Source of the DNA: Acanthosepion pharaonis
Lineage: Eukaryota; Mollusca; Cephalopoda; Sepiida; Sepiidae
Direction of reading: 5' to 3'
NCBI GenBank assembly: GCA_903632075.3
Contig: CAHIKZ030001779.1
Span: forward strand, 605,001 to 669,000
Length of the DNA: 64,000 bases
Part shown: one piece after another, positions 1 to 11,280 of the stretch
How the letters are laid out: every line of letters starts with the position of its first letter
Numbering within the stretch: the stretch's first letter is position 1
The notes under the pieces: model-generated
Database searches by the model: none
What the model was told of the DNA's origin: nothing
What the model saw: only the letters and a program-made list of their open reading frames with translations
Position numbers and translations under genes: made by a program

Positions 1-1020
1 CATCATTGAGAAGTCTCCCGATAGAGTGGCTCTCTGCAAGACCAACCTCAACTTGTCTATCCTCTCATCTGACCTCTCGCTTCTCGGTTACCTTCCTCTC
101 CTTAGAAAAGACTCTCAAACCCACATGCATAGCCTTGGAGTTTACATCAAAACCATCTCCTACTGGCTAGAGAGCTCTCACTCGAATCTCCAGACCACTC
201 ATACTTGTGTCTCTGTCTATCTCTCCTCAATGCTGTAAGCTATCTCTTCTTCCTCTATCGCTGTCCATCCTCCCAAGACTGTGGTGTACTCGAAAGCATT
301 TCCGACAATATAGACAAGGCTATCTCTCTCTATTCATTTGCTCATATATTCGTGTTCAGGGACTTTAATGCCCACCATACCAAGTGGCTCAAAAGCTCTA
401 TAACTGACCTTGCTGGCATACAAATACTTAACTTTTCTATTTCTCAATCCCTCATGCAAATAGTTGACTTTCCCACACATTTCCCCAACAACCTGGGCAG
501 TAAGGCTTCCCTTCTCGATCTGTTTCACCTCCATCCCCGAGTCCTGTCACACCTTGCAGCTCTGCCCTCTTGGCAACTCTGATCATGGTGTAGTGTCTGT
601 CAACATCTTCTACGGACGGGAGGAACCCGAAGGAGGCTACGCCGAAGGGCGGAGTCTCCTTCGAGGAGGTAGACTGGCCCTGAACCCATTTATACGGGTT
701 CAATGGGCATATTTTTGGCCGAGCCCATGGGCTCGGAATGCCCATGTTAAAAAGGCCTTGTGCCACATGACACCCTCGTGGGGGGGTGACTGAATATCAT
801 CAACATCTTCAACTCCACACCCAGCAAAGAAGCTCATACTAACAGAATATCTTTCTGTTATCAACGAGCAGACTGGGACATGTTCCAGGATTTCCTTCGT
901 GATGTCCCCTGGGATGTGGTCTTTAAGCTCCTCATTCAAGATTGCATTTCTGAGGTCTCCTCCTGGGTAAAAGCTGGAATCAATGCTCTCATCCCTGCTA
1001 AGAAATATAAGGTTAAATCA
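1..1020 (+). pseudogene. LINE-A APE endonuclease domain and linker, frameshifted
   Basis: The longest clean piece (205-582) carries FRDFNAHHTKWL, matching the DFN-H-W core of APE endonucleases of LINEs, then PTHFPNN and LLDL near the domain end. The first ~230 bases continue the same domain in another frame, so there is a frameshift near 230. After base 811 the frame resumes exactly with ADWDMFQDFLRDVPWD and runs to a stop near 1034. An inserted retroposon at 611-799 separates the two halves. In an active element the domain nicks the target DNA to prime reverse transcription. Confidence 0.85.
611..799 (+). mobile_element. Short structured retroposon inserted in LINE-A, with 11-bp target duplication
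   Basis: A 189-base insert is flanked by TCAACATCTTC on both sides (600-610 and 800-810). Removing the insert and one flank restores the endonuclease reading frame of LINE-A. The insert is much GC-richer than its surroundings and full of perfect stems: CGAAGGAG/CTCCTTCG (628-635/656-663), GAACCC/GGGTTC (682-687/696-701), ATGGGCAT/ATGCCCAT (703-710/738-745), the last enclosing the palindrome CCGAGCCCATGGGCTCGG. Its 3' end is GACTGAATATCA, not poly-A. A related copy lies at 19139-19360. No tRNA boxes were seen; the family is unknown to me. Confidence 0.8.
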
Positions 1021-1101
1021 TGCTCATCCCCTTGATTCTCTGCTGCTTGCTCAGCTGCCATTGCCCATGGGAATCACTTTTTCCACCTATATTGTAGTAA
1101 C

Positions 1102-2710
1102 ATGTCATATTGCAATAGACATCTCTTTGTCTCAGCCCATGACAAGTGCAAGTATGTCCTCAGTGAAGCAAAGTCACTATTTGCTGATAGAATGAAACAA
1201 CATATTGCATCTCACAAATTCAACTCCAAGGATTATTGGTGTCTCTGCAAGAGCATACTTAACAACAGTAAACATTCAATACCTCCTTTGTTCAACCAAT
1301 TTGAGGTCCTGACCTCCGAGGCTGATAAGACTGTGTGCTTTGCTCGGAAATTCTCTTCCAACTCAACGCTCGATTCATCCAGTGAACCCACACCCGATTT
1401 CCTCCCTAGAACTGAGGCTCTATTAAGCGAGTTGCTATAACCCCATCGTTATAATTGGGCATCATCTCAAAATTAGACTCCCATAAGGCTAGCGGTGGAG
1501 ACAGGATATCAGCCATTGTCCTGAAGAAATGTGCTCCTGAACTGGCTCCTGCCCTCTCCAAATTATATAACTACTGCCTCAATGAATCTTGCTTTCCAGC
1601 CTGTTGGAAGTCCTTATCTATTGTACCTGTCTTTAAGAACTGTGGAGACCCTTCTGACCCATCTAACTACTGTCCTGTCAGTCTCCTACCACCCACGGCA
1701 AAGTTTTTGAAGCTTTAATCAATGCTTTTATCCCATGATCTGCTCTCTGATAAGCAATATGGTTTCCGCTTTGCCCATTCTACAGCACACCACAATAAAC
1801 AGAGAAGCTCATGCAGTGGCTCTAGATATCTCTAAAGCATTTGATAGGGTCTAGCATGCTGGCCTCCTTTGTAAGCTTAAGGGATATGGAATTTCAGGTT
1901 GATTATTTGACTTAATTTGATCATTCCTGTCACACCATGTAATGAAGGTTGTTCTTAACAGATTCTCCTCCAATTCCTTTCTCATGAATGCAGGTGTTCT
2001 CCAAGGTTCTATTCTGGGCCCTACTCTGTTCCTTATCTTCATTAACAATCTTCCTGATGTCATCAGTTTCCTATACGGATGACACTACTATTTACTCCTG
2101 CCTCAATAGCAAGTATCACTGACAAAACTAACCTAGCCATTAGTCGCAAAAGGGACCTCCTATCGGTTGTAGACTGGGACAGGAATTAGATGGTTAACAT
2201 TACTGCCTCTAAAACAAAACTGCTCTCTATTACTCACCACAGGGAACCATCCCTGCTACCTATTAGAATGTCTGATGCTTAACTCTACCAGAGCACCTCT
2301 TTGCGACTGCTTGGTCTCACAATGTGCACTGACCTGAGATGGAACAATTACATTGAATCAATTGCTTCATCCACTGCAAGGAAAGTTGGTTCTCTGTGTC
2401 ATGCCAGAGTCCATCCTTCAAATCTATAACTCAACCATTCGCCCTTGCATGGAATACTGCTGCCATATATGGTCTGGTGCCCCACTGTTCACCTTAAGGT
2501 CCTCGACAAACTCCAAAGACAGATATTCAATGTGATTGGCTCTGATCTGGCATCTTGTCTACAGTCACTCTCTCACAGACATGCTGTTACCCCCCTCTGT
2601 CTTTTCTACAAATACTTTCACAGTAACTGCTCCAACCAGCTACTTTCGCTAGTTACCAGACTGCATGAATTTAAGGCTGGCATCACAGTCCCTCCCTTTC
2701 ACTGTTGAAA
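1102..2710 (+). pseudogene. LINE-A reverse transcriptase and C-terminal domain, multiply broken
   Basis: The fingers segment (1455-1718) contains KASGGDRISAIVLKK and FKNCGDPSDPSNY, typical of LINE reverse transcriptases. Motif A follows near 1821-1856 as LDISKAFDRV and is cut by a stop codon. The catalytic YADD box appears as YTDD at 2072-2083, in a frame shifted from the sequence before it. The C-terminal part (2353-2708) reads RPCMEYCCHIWSGAP and then, in another frame, CLFYKYFHSNCSNQLLSLV, the part that recurs across the window. The alanine-to-threonine change in the catalytic box plus stops and frameshifts make activity impossible. Confidence 0.88.
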
Positions 2711-2978
2711 TGGTTAAATGTGGCCATCTCTTCTACTACTTCATGTCTCGCACCTCCTGTCTGTGAAATTCCCTTTCTATTACTTGTTTCCCTGATAATC
2801 TCCAACTATTCAAATGTAATGTCAATTGACATCTCCAGATGCCCTGATCTATTCCCTGTCCTTCTCTTCATCCTTTCCTCCATCATGCCCCTTTACTCTG
2901 GCTCCCACTCTCTGTAACTACTTGCATGCTAGTGGCATCCCACCTTGCTTGGGGTGAAAGGCTTAAAAAAAAAAAATC

Positions 2979-3109
2979 AAGATACCTTTATTAAATGACC
3001 CATGAATTTTAATTTTAAAATTTGCAGGATTTTTAAACTGTTTAAAAAATCCTGCAAATTTTAAAATTAAAATTTGTAGGTAAAAATGGTCATTTACTAA
3101 AGGTATCTT
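2979..3109. repeat. 131-bp near-perfect palindrome (foldback element)
   Basis: Left and right arms of about 60 bases are complementary from AAGATACCTTTA at the left edge to TAAAGGTATCTT at the right, meeting at a centre near 3040 (GGATTTTTAAAC / GTTTAAAAAATCC). The right arm has a few small insertions. It begins immediately after the poly-A tail of LINE-A, so it is either the host site or a later insertion into the tail. Confidence 0.85.
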
Positions 3110-3241
3110 AATTCCAACTGTAAAGAAAATTTGCTTTGTTTAATGAAAATAAACATTGAGCACTCCTTTGTGAGTCAGTTTTAACATATTTCAAATTCTA
3201 TGTTGTGTTAGTAGGACTCACTTGGATTATACCAATAGATT

Positions 3242-3243
<2 letters not shown>

Positions 3244-3305
<62 letters not shown>
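3244..3305. repeat. (TA)n microsatellite
   Basis: About 60 bases of pure TA dinucleotide repeat lie directly left of a foldback hairpin. Confidence 0.97.
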
Positions 3306-3309
<4 letters not shown>

Positions 3310-3315
3310 TAATAA

Positions 3316-3536
3316 AGTCAACACTTAGAGGCAACAGTCTGTTTCATGCTATATGCAATCGTCGCCTGGCCTGACGATTGCATATAGCATGAAACAGACT
3401 GTCGCCTCTAAGTGTTGACTTCTATGTTCACTTTTATATTTACACACGCTCTATCTCTGATATTGAGCACTTTATCCCATAAATATAGCACACCTTAAGA
3501 CTATATTTCTTCATATATATATATATATATATATAT
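3316..3536. repeat. Foldback hairpin element with one-sided conserved flank
   Basis: Arms of 48 bases (3316-3363 and 3373-3420) are complementary with a single mismatch around a 9-base loop, GCCTGGCCT. Arm wording includes AGTCAACACTTAGAGGC and GTTTCATGCTATATGC. On the right follows a conserved flank (ATTGAGCACTTTATCCC, ATAAATATAGCACACCTTAAG) ending in a (TA)n run. The same hairpin plus flank, in reverse order and more diverged, is found near 21590-21800. A MITE-like or foldback non-autonomous element is the best guess. Confidence 0.8.
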
Positions 3537-3540
3537 AAGC

Positions 3541-4379
3541 AGTTTGTTTCATTCATCATGCAGTATTGGCATTTTGCGCTTATGTGTAATCCCATTTCCA
3601 AATTGTAGAAAAATGTCATTCAAAAATTATTTTTTGTATATGGACCAGCTCTAAATATTTGAATTTTTCTATTCATATATATTAACCAATCAGCGATGTC
3701 ATAGGAGATGCAGTGTGTTCTTTGAAATTACAGACAATAAAAATTTAAGTAATTTTGTAGAATCACTTCAGAATATGAACAACAATATTTTCCCTCCACA
3801 AAATGGATATTTAAAAAATAGGGAAAATATTTATTAACCAGTAAAATTGAGATTAATAAATCTAATTTTGGGAGCCGATATTTTGTGTAAACCACAAACT
3901 TTAGTTTGCTAATTAGTCTTTCAATGAACCTTTGACCAGGCTATTTGTTCATTCATTTGTTGTACAAACAAAACCAAAATTCTCACAATTAGTCACATTT
4001 TTTGCATATTTATTTGAATATATAAAAAAAGTTTAATGATATTGACACATAAAAGAAAAACATTCAAACTAAGTTTATTTACATGCATCAACAGTAACAA
4101 CTAGCTTTCCCTGCCTTTTTTATGCAGCCAACAACTACAATTTATACACATAGATAAAACAACATACATCCATGTCATATACATACTCTCACATGTAGAT
4201 GCATTTTCGGTTTATCCTATACTAACACAATTCATTCAGTTGTACTGTAAAAGAAGATAGACAAAATATTTTATGTAAAGTTGTTCGCAAAGAATCTTTG
4301 TAATTCATTTCTTTTAATTTGAAATTTGTAGATCTGTGTTTGAAGATACACTTAATTCTTTGTTTATGCATGCACATAC
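3541..4379. other. AT-rich spacer, nothing recognised
   Basis: Low-complexity AT-rich DNA with no coherent open frame, RNA gene or repeat that I can match elsewhere in the window. Confidence 0.6.
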
Positions 4380-4394
4380 CACTACATATAAATT

Positions 4395-4481
4395 TACATA
4401 TGTTCCCTTGCTAATATTGAGTGCTTTTTCCCATAAATATATCATACTATAAAACTCTGTGTGTATGCATTAATATAAATA

Positions 4482-4535
<54 letters not shown>

Positions 4536-4720
4536 AAGAAATATAGTTTTAAGGTGTGCTATATTTATGGGATAAAGTGCTCAATATCAGAAATAGAGCA
4601 TATGTAAATATTCATATATGTATATATATATATATATATATATTTATTTATGTATTTATTTAAAATTTTATGTACTTATGGATAAAAGCGACTAATATCA
4701 GGGACAAAGTATTTGTAAAT
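4395..4720. repeat. Degenerate foldback-flank repeats around (TA)n
   Basis: Three copies of the flank seen beside the 3316 hairpin occur here: one inverted (about 4395-4460, TAATATTGAGTGCTTTTTCC), one direct (about 4537-4606, AAGTGCTCAATATCAG) and one worn direct copy (about 4660-4720). The first two face each other across TG and TA repeats at 4480-4526. No hairpin core is left between them. Confidence 0.65.
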
Positions 4721-5310
4721 GTAAACAGTGTGAACATATTGGACAACACTGCATGGTAACTGGCAGATCAGATGTTACATTACAGCATGAAGCTAAAAGT
4801 CACCTTACAGAGTTGATTTCTATGTCTATCACTATTTATTGTATGTGTGCATGTGGACTTATTCCTAATTCCAGAGTCACCATCTAATGGAGCCTTTGGT
4901 GCTGGTACACCTGTTGTTTTGTACAGTAGCAGTTGCATGAAATTATATCTGTTGTAGACATTTGGGTTCGAGGAGTTATGATGTATCTCAGAAAATCTAA
5001 AATGACTTTTGGGAAAGACTATCATTTGAAGTGATAAAGTTTAGTGACCCAATTCACATTGTGCCTTCTCAAAGGACTGTGACAGCACACAATTGTTAAG
5101 TAATCACAAACAAGTGAGTTATCATCCTATGAACCTTCCAAAATTTGGGCTAAATTAAGAGCATTATTATGCTGTATAATTACCATCATTATCATTCCAT
5201 CATGTTCTATCCTAACAGTCGGGTATGTTAAATATTAACCTCTTTAATTTTGGAGTCAACGGGTTTTCTTTCCTATATATCCTCATGATTATCACTTCTT
5301 ATCTTACGTA
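4721..5310. other. Spacer, nothing recognised
   Basis: An 81-codon minus-strand frame is present but has no recognisable motif and no conserved context. No repeats matched elsewhere in the window. Confidence 0.5.
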
Positions 5311-5395
5311 TTCATACAACAAATTCATTCAGTAATCCTCAACTTTAAGTGTTTCTTGGGTCTTGTATTGAGCAAACAACTAGTAAAAAAAAAGA
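5311..5395 (+). mobile_element. LINE-B 3' terminus, short relic
   Basis: The segment reads CAGTAATCCTCAACTTTAAG then CTTGGGTCTTGTATTGAGC and a poly-A run. It matches the terminal consensus of LINE-B as seen at 33780, 34690, 36640, 41390 and 49430. Only the last ~80 bases are kept. Confidence 0.65.
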
Positions 5396-6649
5396 ACTAT
5401 CAAGTCAAAGGTAACATTGTAAATCAAAAAACAAGTGGATTAAAACTAATTATCAAAGCCACAGATTTGCCTTTGACCCCAGTAAAAACATCAGCACCAC
5501 AGAGTTGGGTAGTAGTTAGGGATCTTTATTACCTAGTAGGAAATTGTATCCTTACTTTGTGCTCCATACTTTTGGCCCTGTGCCAAGCAATATTATAAAT
5601 ACAATAAAAACAGTTGTTCCAAGTCAGAGGAAGCACTTTTGAATAACAGTCTATCTTTATGATTAGGCAGTGTTACAAAATTGTTGCTAGGACACAAAAA
5701 AAACTTTTTCAGGATGCCAATTGATTTGTAGCTCTCATCAAATTTTATGGCATGGGAACAGTTTTGGTATGAAGAGTGGAATGAAATGCCTTTTGCTTGA
5801 TGCAAAACTCTTCAGTCATTCACAATTGCTGAGTATTGAAGATAATCACTGAGGTGCATGAAGCTTCAAATTAATATTAACCAAAACTTCATGAAGTGAG
5901 AAGAAACTGTTTGCCAAACAATTTTTTTAATCAATTTCTAAAAAAAACCTGTAGTATTGTATGCAAATTAGATAGACAAGTATAAATAGAGAACAACTGG
6001 CGAACATAGGGTGGCTATGCCTAGCAAACTTGGTTGCTATTCAGGAAACAGAGAACTGTACTATGACTACTACTACACAAAGAGATATGCAAAACATAGC
6101 TAAAACATAAATAAATTCAATCTTGTACCAAAGCTTTTCGAATTTGTTAAGAAATTTTGATACAAGATATCTAGCCTTTTTACATATCTTGACTGACCAT
6201 TCATTACATTTCATGCAGTGTTTTTGGATAAAACTTCACCTCACCTATGTTCATCAGCCCACCTTTTAGTTCAAAGTTGACTTCCAGTGACTCAGTTTTT
6301 CCTTACCAGAAAGCTAAAATCACCATTGAAACTTTGTGGATAGGCTAATTAAAACATGATGAGGCAGGTAATGGTGATAACAAAAGAAGACATTTTTTCT
6401 TTTCTTGTTTTTAGTGGGAGAGAAGCTGGGATAAGAGTGTGATCTCTTAAGAGAGACTTGAATTTTTGAAGAAGACTATGTTGACATTACCCCAGGTAGG
6501 CTTCTTTTTCATTAATATTAAGTGGCTTTTTCATTTCCAGGTGAGCCTTATCTCTATCAATTTGCATGTACTGCAACTTATTGGCCTCTCATTTTCTACT
6601 GACTTTCTACTGCAATGAAATTCAGGTCACTGTTGTGCCTGAAAATTCT
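5396..6649. other. AT-rich spacer, nothing recognised
   Basis: The 80-codon plus-strand frame starting at 5356 overlaps the LINE-B relic and shows no domain. The rest is AT-rich with no assignable feature. Confidence 0.5.
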
Positions 6650-7232
6650 CATCAGAATCCATCTTGCATATTTTCAAATCTACCATTCATTGAATACTAT
6701 TACCATATCTGGTCTGGTGCCCCTGCTCTACATCTAAAGATTCTTGACAAAATCTAAAGGAAGATCTGTAATAAAATCAATTCTAGCCAGTCATCTCAAC
6801 TGCAGTCACTTTCTCACTGATGTGACAGGGCTTCCCTCTTTCTTTTCTACAAATATTTTCATGGTAACTGCTTTGATGAGCTTTTTTTCAATGGTACCTC
6901 AACTACATGAATTTAAGTGTACTACTAGATTAGCATCTAGGTCCCACCCTTTTACTGTTGAAATGGCTAAATGCAACCACCACTTCTACTCCAACAGTTT
7001 CTTTCTCACACTCCCTCCTTCCATTTACTTGCATACCTGATAACTACAATCTTCAAAAGATTAAATGCAACATTAATCACCATATTCTGTCTTCTTGAAT
7101 CCCTTTCAACTTTTCTCCTTTCCTTAATCCTCCCTATACTCAGTCTTCTTTCATTTTGACCCCTTGTAAACCCTCTCCTGTACACTAGTGGCATTTCTAC
7201 CTTACTTGGGGGTGAAATGATTAAAAAAAAAG
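6650..7232 (+). mobile_element. LINE-A 3' fragment (5' truncated)
   Basis: Broken frames read YYHIWSGAPALHLKILDKI, FLFYKYFHGNCFDELF and HPFTVEMAKCNHHFYSNSF, the C-terminal region of LINE-A. It ends CTTACTTGGGGGTGAAATGA with a poly-A run. The reverse transcriptase core is absent, as expected for a 5'-truncated insertion. Confidence 0.85.
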
Positions 7233-8690
7233 TTTTTAAATATAACTTTTTATAATAACAGAAATAATTTAGCATTCAGACTTTTACAATTAACAACAAA
7301 GTTATAGTATCAATATTGTTATCCTTCTCTCAATAAAAGCCAACATTTTCATTATTATTGATTATTACTAATATCATTATTAGTTTTCTTTATCTTTTTT
7401 CCCAACCAGAAGGATTTTGTATTTTCTTTTCCTTTGAGAGAGCAAATCTATTGTTACTGTCATTATAAATGAAGACACCATTGCCACTAATGTCTTACCA
7501 TTATGTGGGATGTATTTCTGGTAAGTATTTCTTCTGTACTCTATATTACTGATGATATAATCCTAATTATTTTAATATTGACAAATTTGTTGATATTATC
7601 ATGTCCTTTTCTGTTCTCTTATTTCATGTTGTTTCTTTCTCATTTTAAGTTATCTGTTAACAATGCAACATTTATTAAAAATTGTAAGAAGAGGCACCAT
7701 TACAATATGACCATATATTCTAATTGTTCATGTTTGTTGCTATTTGCAAAATAGTCACGCTGGTTAACTTTTAAATGTTTTGTTCATTTTTTTTTTTAAT
7801 TATTTTTAATAGATACATTTCATGATATTTATTTGCATTTACCTAAGGAAGACTGGAGAACAGTCCAGTCAAAACATGGGAAAAAGCAACTGAAGATTCT
7901 AGTTAAAATATATCTTTATGTCACTACTGTAATATAAATGCAAGATAGTTTCAATAGGTGAGCAAGTTATGTTCTTAATTTCTCACTGAGAAGAAAAAAG
8001 GACTGAGTTAGATTATTTTCATTGCCCTAAGAAAGAAAAACAACACAAAATATTTATATTCATTTATTTTTATAAATGTTTGAAATAGATTTTAGTGTTA
8101 ATTTATTTGCCAATGTCAGTCGATGTTATCTGAGGTTGTGTTTGGAATTCAAATTCATGTGGTGTACAGAAGAAGCCAAAGAAATGTGAGGAATAGTAAA
8201 AGAAGAAGAAAAAATGGATAGCAGTATTTTGACTTGACTATCAACCATTTCAGCCTGTCAAGTTTATTTCTTTTCAGAGTCAATCACAATTAAAAAAAGT
8301 TCCTTTAACGCATAAATATAAATATGTTGTGGTAATAACACACATTAGCATTTAGTATCTTCAAATTTTAACTTCAAAATAAAAGTAATTTAAAAGAAAA
8401 ATCAGAGAAATTTCTATTTCTACTATGTCATCAGAGGATCCTAATACAGAGAGATAAAAATAATTCCTTATTTATCAAATTTAACATGACATTAAATTCT
8501 ATCTTTACTATACAGAAACAGGCAACTTACTTATCTATATCTAATGAATTCTTCTGCCAACATAAAAAGTGTTACATATATACATAAATATATGGATATA
8601 GATTGCATTTTATATAACATTGATTTGTTTGTTCAAGTTACATGACTATGAGCCATATTATTATTGCTGCAATTTAGATTACATTCATTT
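7233..8690. other. AT-rich spacer, nothing recognised
   Basis: No coding potential beyond chance frames. The 83-codon frame at 7503-7754 is hydrophobic because the DNA is T-rich; it has no family signature. Confidence 0.5.
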
Positions 8691-8696
8691 TTTTTA

Positions 8697-8805
8697 TATG
8701 GTGTAATGGTTAGCAAGCTTGTCCTACTAGATCAATTATGACTGATTAGTCAATTTGATCCTCACTGGGTGCCCCATACTCTCAGCCTAGTGCCACATTC
8801 TAAGC
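8697..8805 (+). mobile_element. tRNA-derived SINE head
   Basis: TGGTGTAATGGTTAGCA resembles a tRNA A box, and TCAATTTGATCCTCACTGGG about 40 bases on resembles a B box. Similar heads occur near 41570, 42970 and 53710. The body downstream is too worn to align by eye. Confidence 0.55.
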
Positions 8806-10190
8806 TACATTTAGAAAATCACCATCTTTCAAAACTACTACTACTTTAATATTAATAAATTTGTTTTATGACTTAATCATCATGCATTGTATCATTTGTT
8901 CAATTTTTCTCTGATTTATTGTCATAATTTTTTACTCACATCATTATCTTTTTGGCTGTAATTATTTCCCATACAGACATTGCTTAGCTGCATCAAAACA
9001 ACAGAAGACAGGATCTTGATAAAATATTGCCACTCATTAGATTGTCTTGCCAATTATCCAAATGTGTGCCTTTTTCTTGTTTTGATAGTTACCTATATGT
9101 CCCAGTGGCTTTAAAAGCAACACAGCTGTCTGCAGGGGGAAATGATGAAGCTCTTTCTCTATAGCAAATATCATATATTCTTCAAGTTTTCAAGTATCTC
9201 TCACAATGTATCAGATTACCAACACTTGGCTGGATGTTATTATAACTTTTGACCACAAATTCTTGGTACTTTACTCCTGAGAGTGAGAAGGTGAACCCCA
9301 CACCAATTATAGTTAGTCAGGACACCCACATGTACATATATAAATGATATTTTAGGAGAAAATATTTTAGAACCTGGTTACTTATCTACTAACACACCAG
9401 TTTAAATAGACATACATGAAATGCATGCAACATGTCACCATAACACATAATTATTAACACCAGGTTTTAAAAGTATTTGAATATAAGAAAGACAGTATAA
9501 TGCATAATGCTCGGTGTTAGATATGATGAGAAAAATGTATAAAAGCACAGTCACAAATATTCCTACAATATCTAGACTCATTGAACCCAAGCATATGCTC
9601 TCTTACCTAAACAATAAATATTAACTAAAAAGTAAAAAAAAAATACCCAAAAATCCTTGTTTATCATCCAAAATGAGTATCAATTAAAAAATGTTACAGA
9701 TACATACATGCATATGGGAAAAATAACAAAAAGAAACTAAGTGGAAATGGCTAAACATATATATCCAAAACACACATTAAAAAAATAAATTAAAATTGAA
9801 AAGGCTAAAACAAATTTTGTTCATTTATTTAATTTAGAGATTATTAATGATCTATCATAATGAACGCTATAATTATAAAGAATACTTGTCTTAAAAAAAG
9901 TTATATTCTAGAATTGTCCTCTGGTTGATTGTTTTTGGTAAAATCTTTGTTATTGCTATATATTTGTGGTGTGACCAACATAAATATTATTTAATTCGTT
10001 GAAGATACAATCTCCCAAAGGGCACTTGAATTTCTAAACTATGTTGGTTTTTTGCAAATTGCTAACCGGGGGAGAAGAATCATTGCAAAGAATTAAGTTG
10101 GATATACTAGATTTAGTGTAGTATATAATTAACTTAATTTTTTTTGCTAGGTTCTGTTGTTGATATATTAGTATTTATTAATTTTTTTTT
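8806..10190. other. AT-rich spacer, nothing recognised
   Basis: No recognisable gene, RNA or repeat; very AT-rich with short A runs. Confidence 0.5.
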
Positions 10191-10191
10191 A

Positions 10192-10193
<2 letters not shown>

Positions 10194-10241
<48 letters not shown>

Positions 10242-10247
10242 TAGTAT

Positions 10248-10280
<33 letters not shown>
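10194..10280. repeat. Two adjacent (TA)n tracts
   Basis: Two TA tracts (about 10194-10236 and 10255-10280) flank TTTTTAGTATATACATACA. Frames through them give repeating Tyr-Ile and should not be called genes. Confidence 0.95.
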
Positions 10281-10281
<1 letters not shown>

Positions 10282-10837
10282 GGGGAGAGAGAGGAGCACT
10301 TGGGCTTAATATTTGCTACATTTATTTGGGAAGAGTATTCAATATTGGAGTATTTGTAGAGGCAGACATTCTTCTATTTATGGAACTACAAGTTGAGCCT
10401 CACTGAAGAGACACAAAGAAAAGGATCTTTTTATGGATTCAACCACCATCATTTGGAAACAATAGCAATGAACAGTATGACAGGGAAGAAAAGATTTATC
10501 AAGCAACCTCTCTCCCAGAATCAACATCAAAAACATAGAGCAGAGGAAAAAAGACAATTCTATAATGAAGTTCAGGATTCAGCTAGCTATGAAAGCTTCT
10601 CCCGCAGTTTTCTAATTGCAGAAAAACATTCCTATCCTGTATAGATTTCAATAAGCATCTGAGAACCTACAACAGACATGACAAAATTTCCCTTTGTGAA
10701 AGATAATAACCATACTAGTACATGTGCTGTTGTTACACTAAACATGTATCTAATGGCTTCTGATCTTAATTGACTGGAAGTATTAACATGCACATGTATT
10801 GTCTTATTTAATTAAAATGGGCTGGAGTAAATATGCC
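10281..10837. other. Spacer with an unassigned 84-codon frame
   Basis: A plus-strand frame at 10393-10644 has a more normal amino acid mix (rich in Gln, Lys, Ser, His) than the TA-derived frames, but it shows no domain, splice context or repeat copy. I do not call it a gene. Confidence 0.4.
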
Positions 10838-11280
10838 ATTCAGTGCATCTCAGCTTCAGTCCCTTCTCCACCACCATAACAGCTTCCCTGTGTCTTTTCT
10901 ATAAATATTTTCAGGGTAATTGTTCTGATAGTCTTTTCTCTATGGTATCTACACTTTAGGAATTTAAGTGCAGTATTAGATTGGTTGCCAGGTCTCATCA
11001 TTTTACAGTCAAAATAGCAAGATGTAATCATAAGTTCTATTCTAACAGTTTCTTTTCTCAGACTTCTTGCTTATGGAACTCTCTTTTGGCTTCTTGCTTC
11101 CCAGTTGACTTTGATCTTCAAAAATTTAAATGCAATGTTATCTTTTGTCTTATTAATTCTTATTCTTTTATTATTGTCTCTCTTTAATAGTAGTTTTTCT
11201 CATATTCTCTAACATTCAGTAACTCCCTTGCATCCTAGTGGCTTTATTGCCTTGCTTGGGTTGAAATGATTAAAAGAAAG
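10838..11280 (+). mobile_element. LINE-A 3' fragment
   Basis: Contains CCTGTGTCTTTTCTATAAAT, the frame piece HHFTVKIARCNHKFYSNSFF, then TSCLWNSLLASCFP, and ends CTTGCTTGGGTTGAAATGAT followed by A-rich sequence. It is the C-terminal and 3' part only. Confidence 0.85.

Larger units (their letters stand above)
1..2976 (+). mobile_element. LINE-A: near full-length, inactivated non-LTR retrotransposon (CR1/Jockey-like)
   Basis: This is a non-LTR retrotransposon running off the left edge of the window, so its 5' end is not seen. In order it shows an APE-type endonuclease, a linker, a reverse transcriptase and a C-terminal region, then a 3' end reading CTTGCTTGGGGTGAAAGG and a poly-A run. Several frameshifts and in-frame stops split every domain, so it is dead. 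The same C-terminal and 3'-end sequence recurs as truncated copies elsewhere in the window on both strands, which defines the family locally. The CR1/Jockey-type placement rests on domain order and RT motif wording; the exact clade is uncertain. A small retroposon is inserted in the endonuclease region. Confidence 0.9.

Noticed and set aside
10393..10644. 84-codon plus-strand frame as a host gene or exon
   Set aside because: Reasonable composition but no domain, no splice or promoter context visible, and no copy elsewhere.
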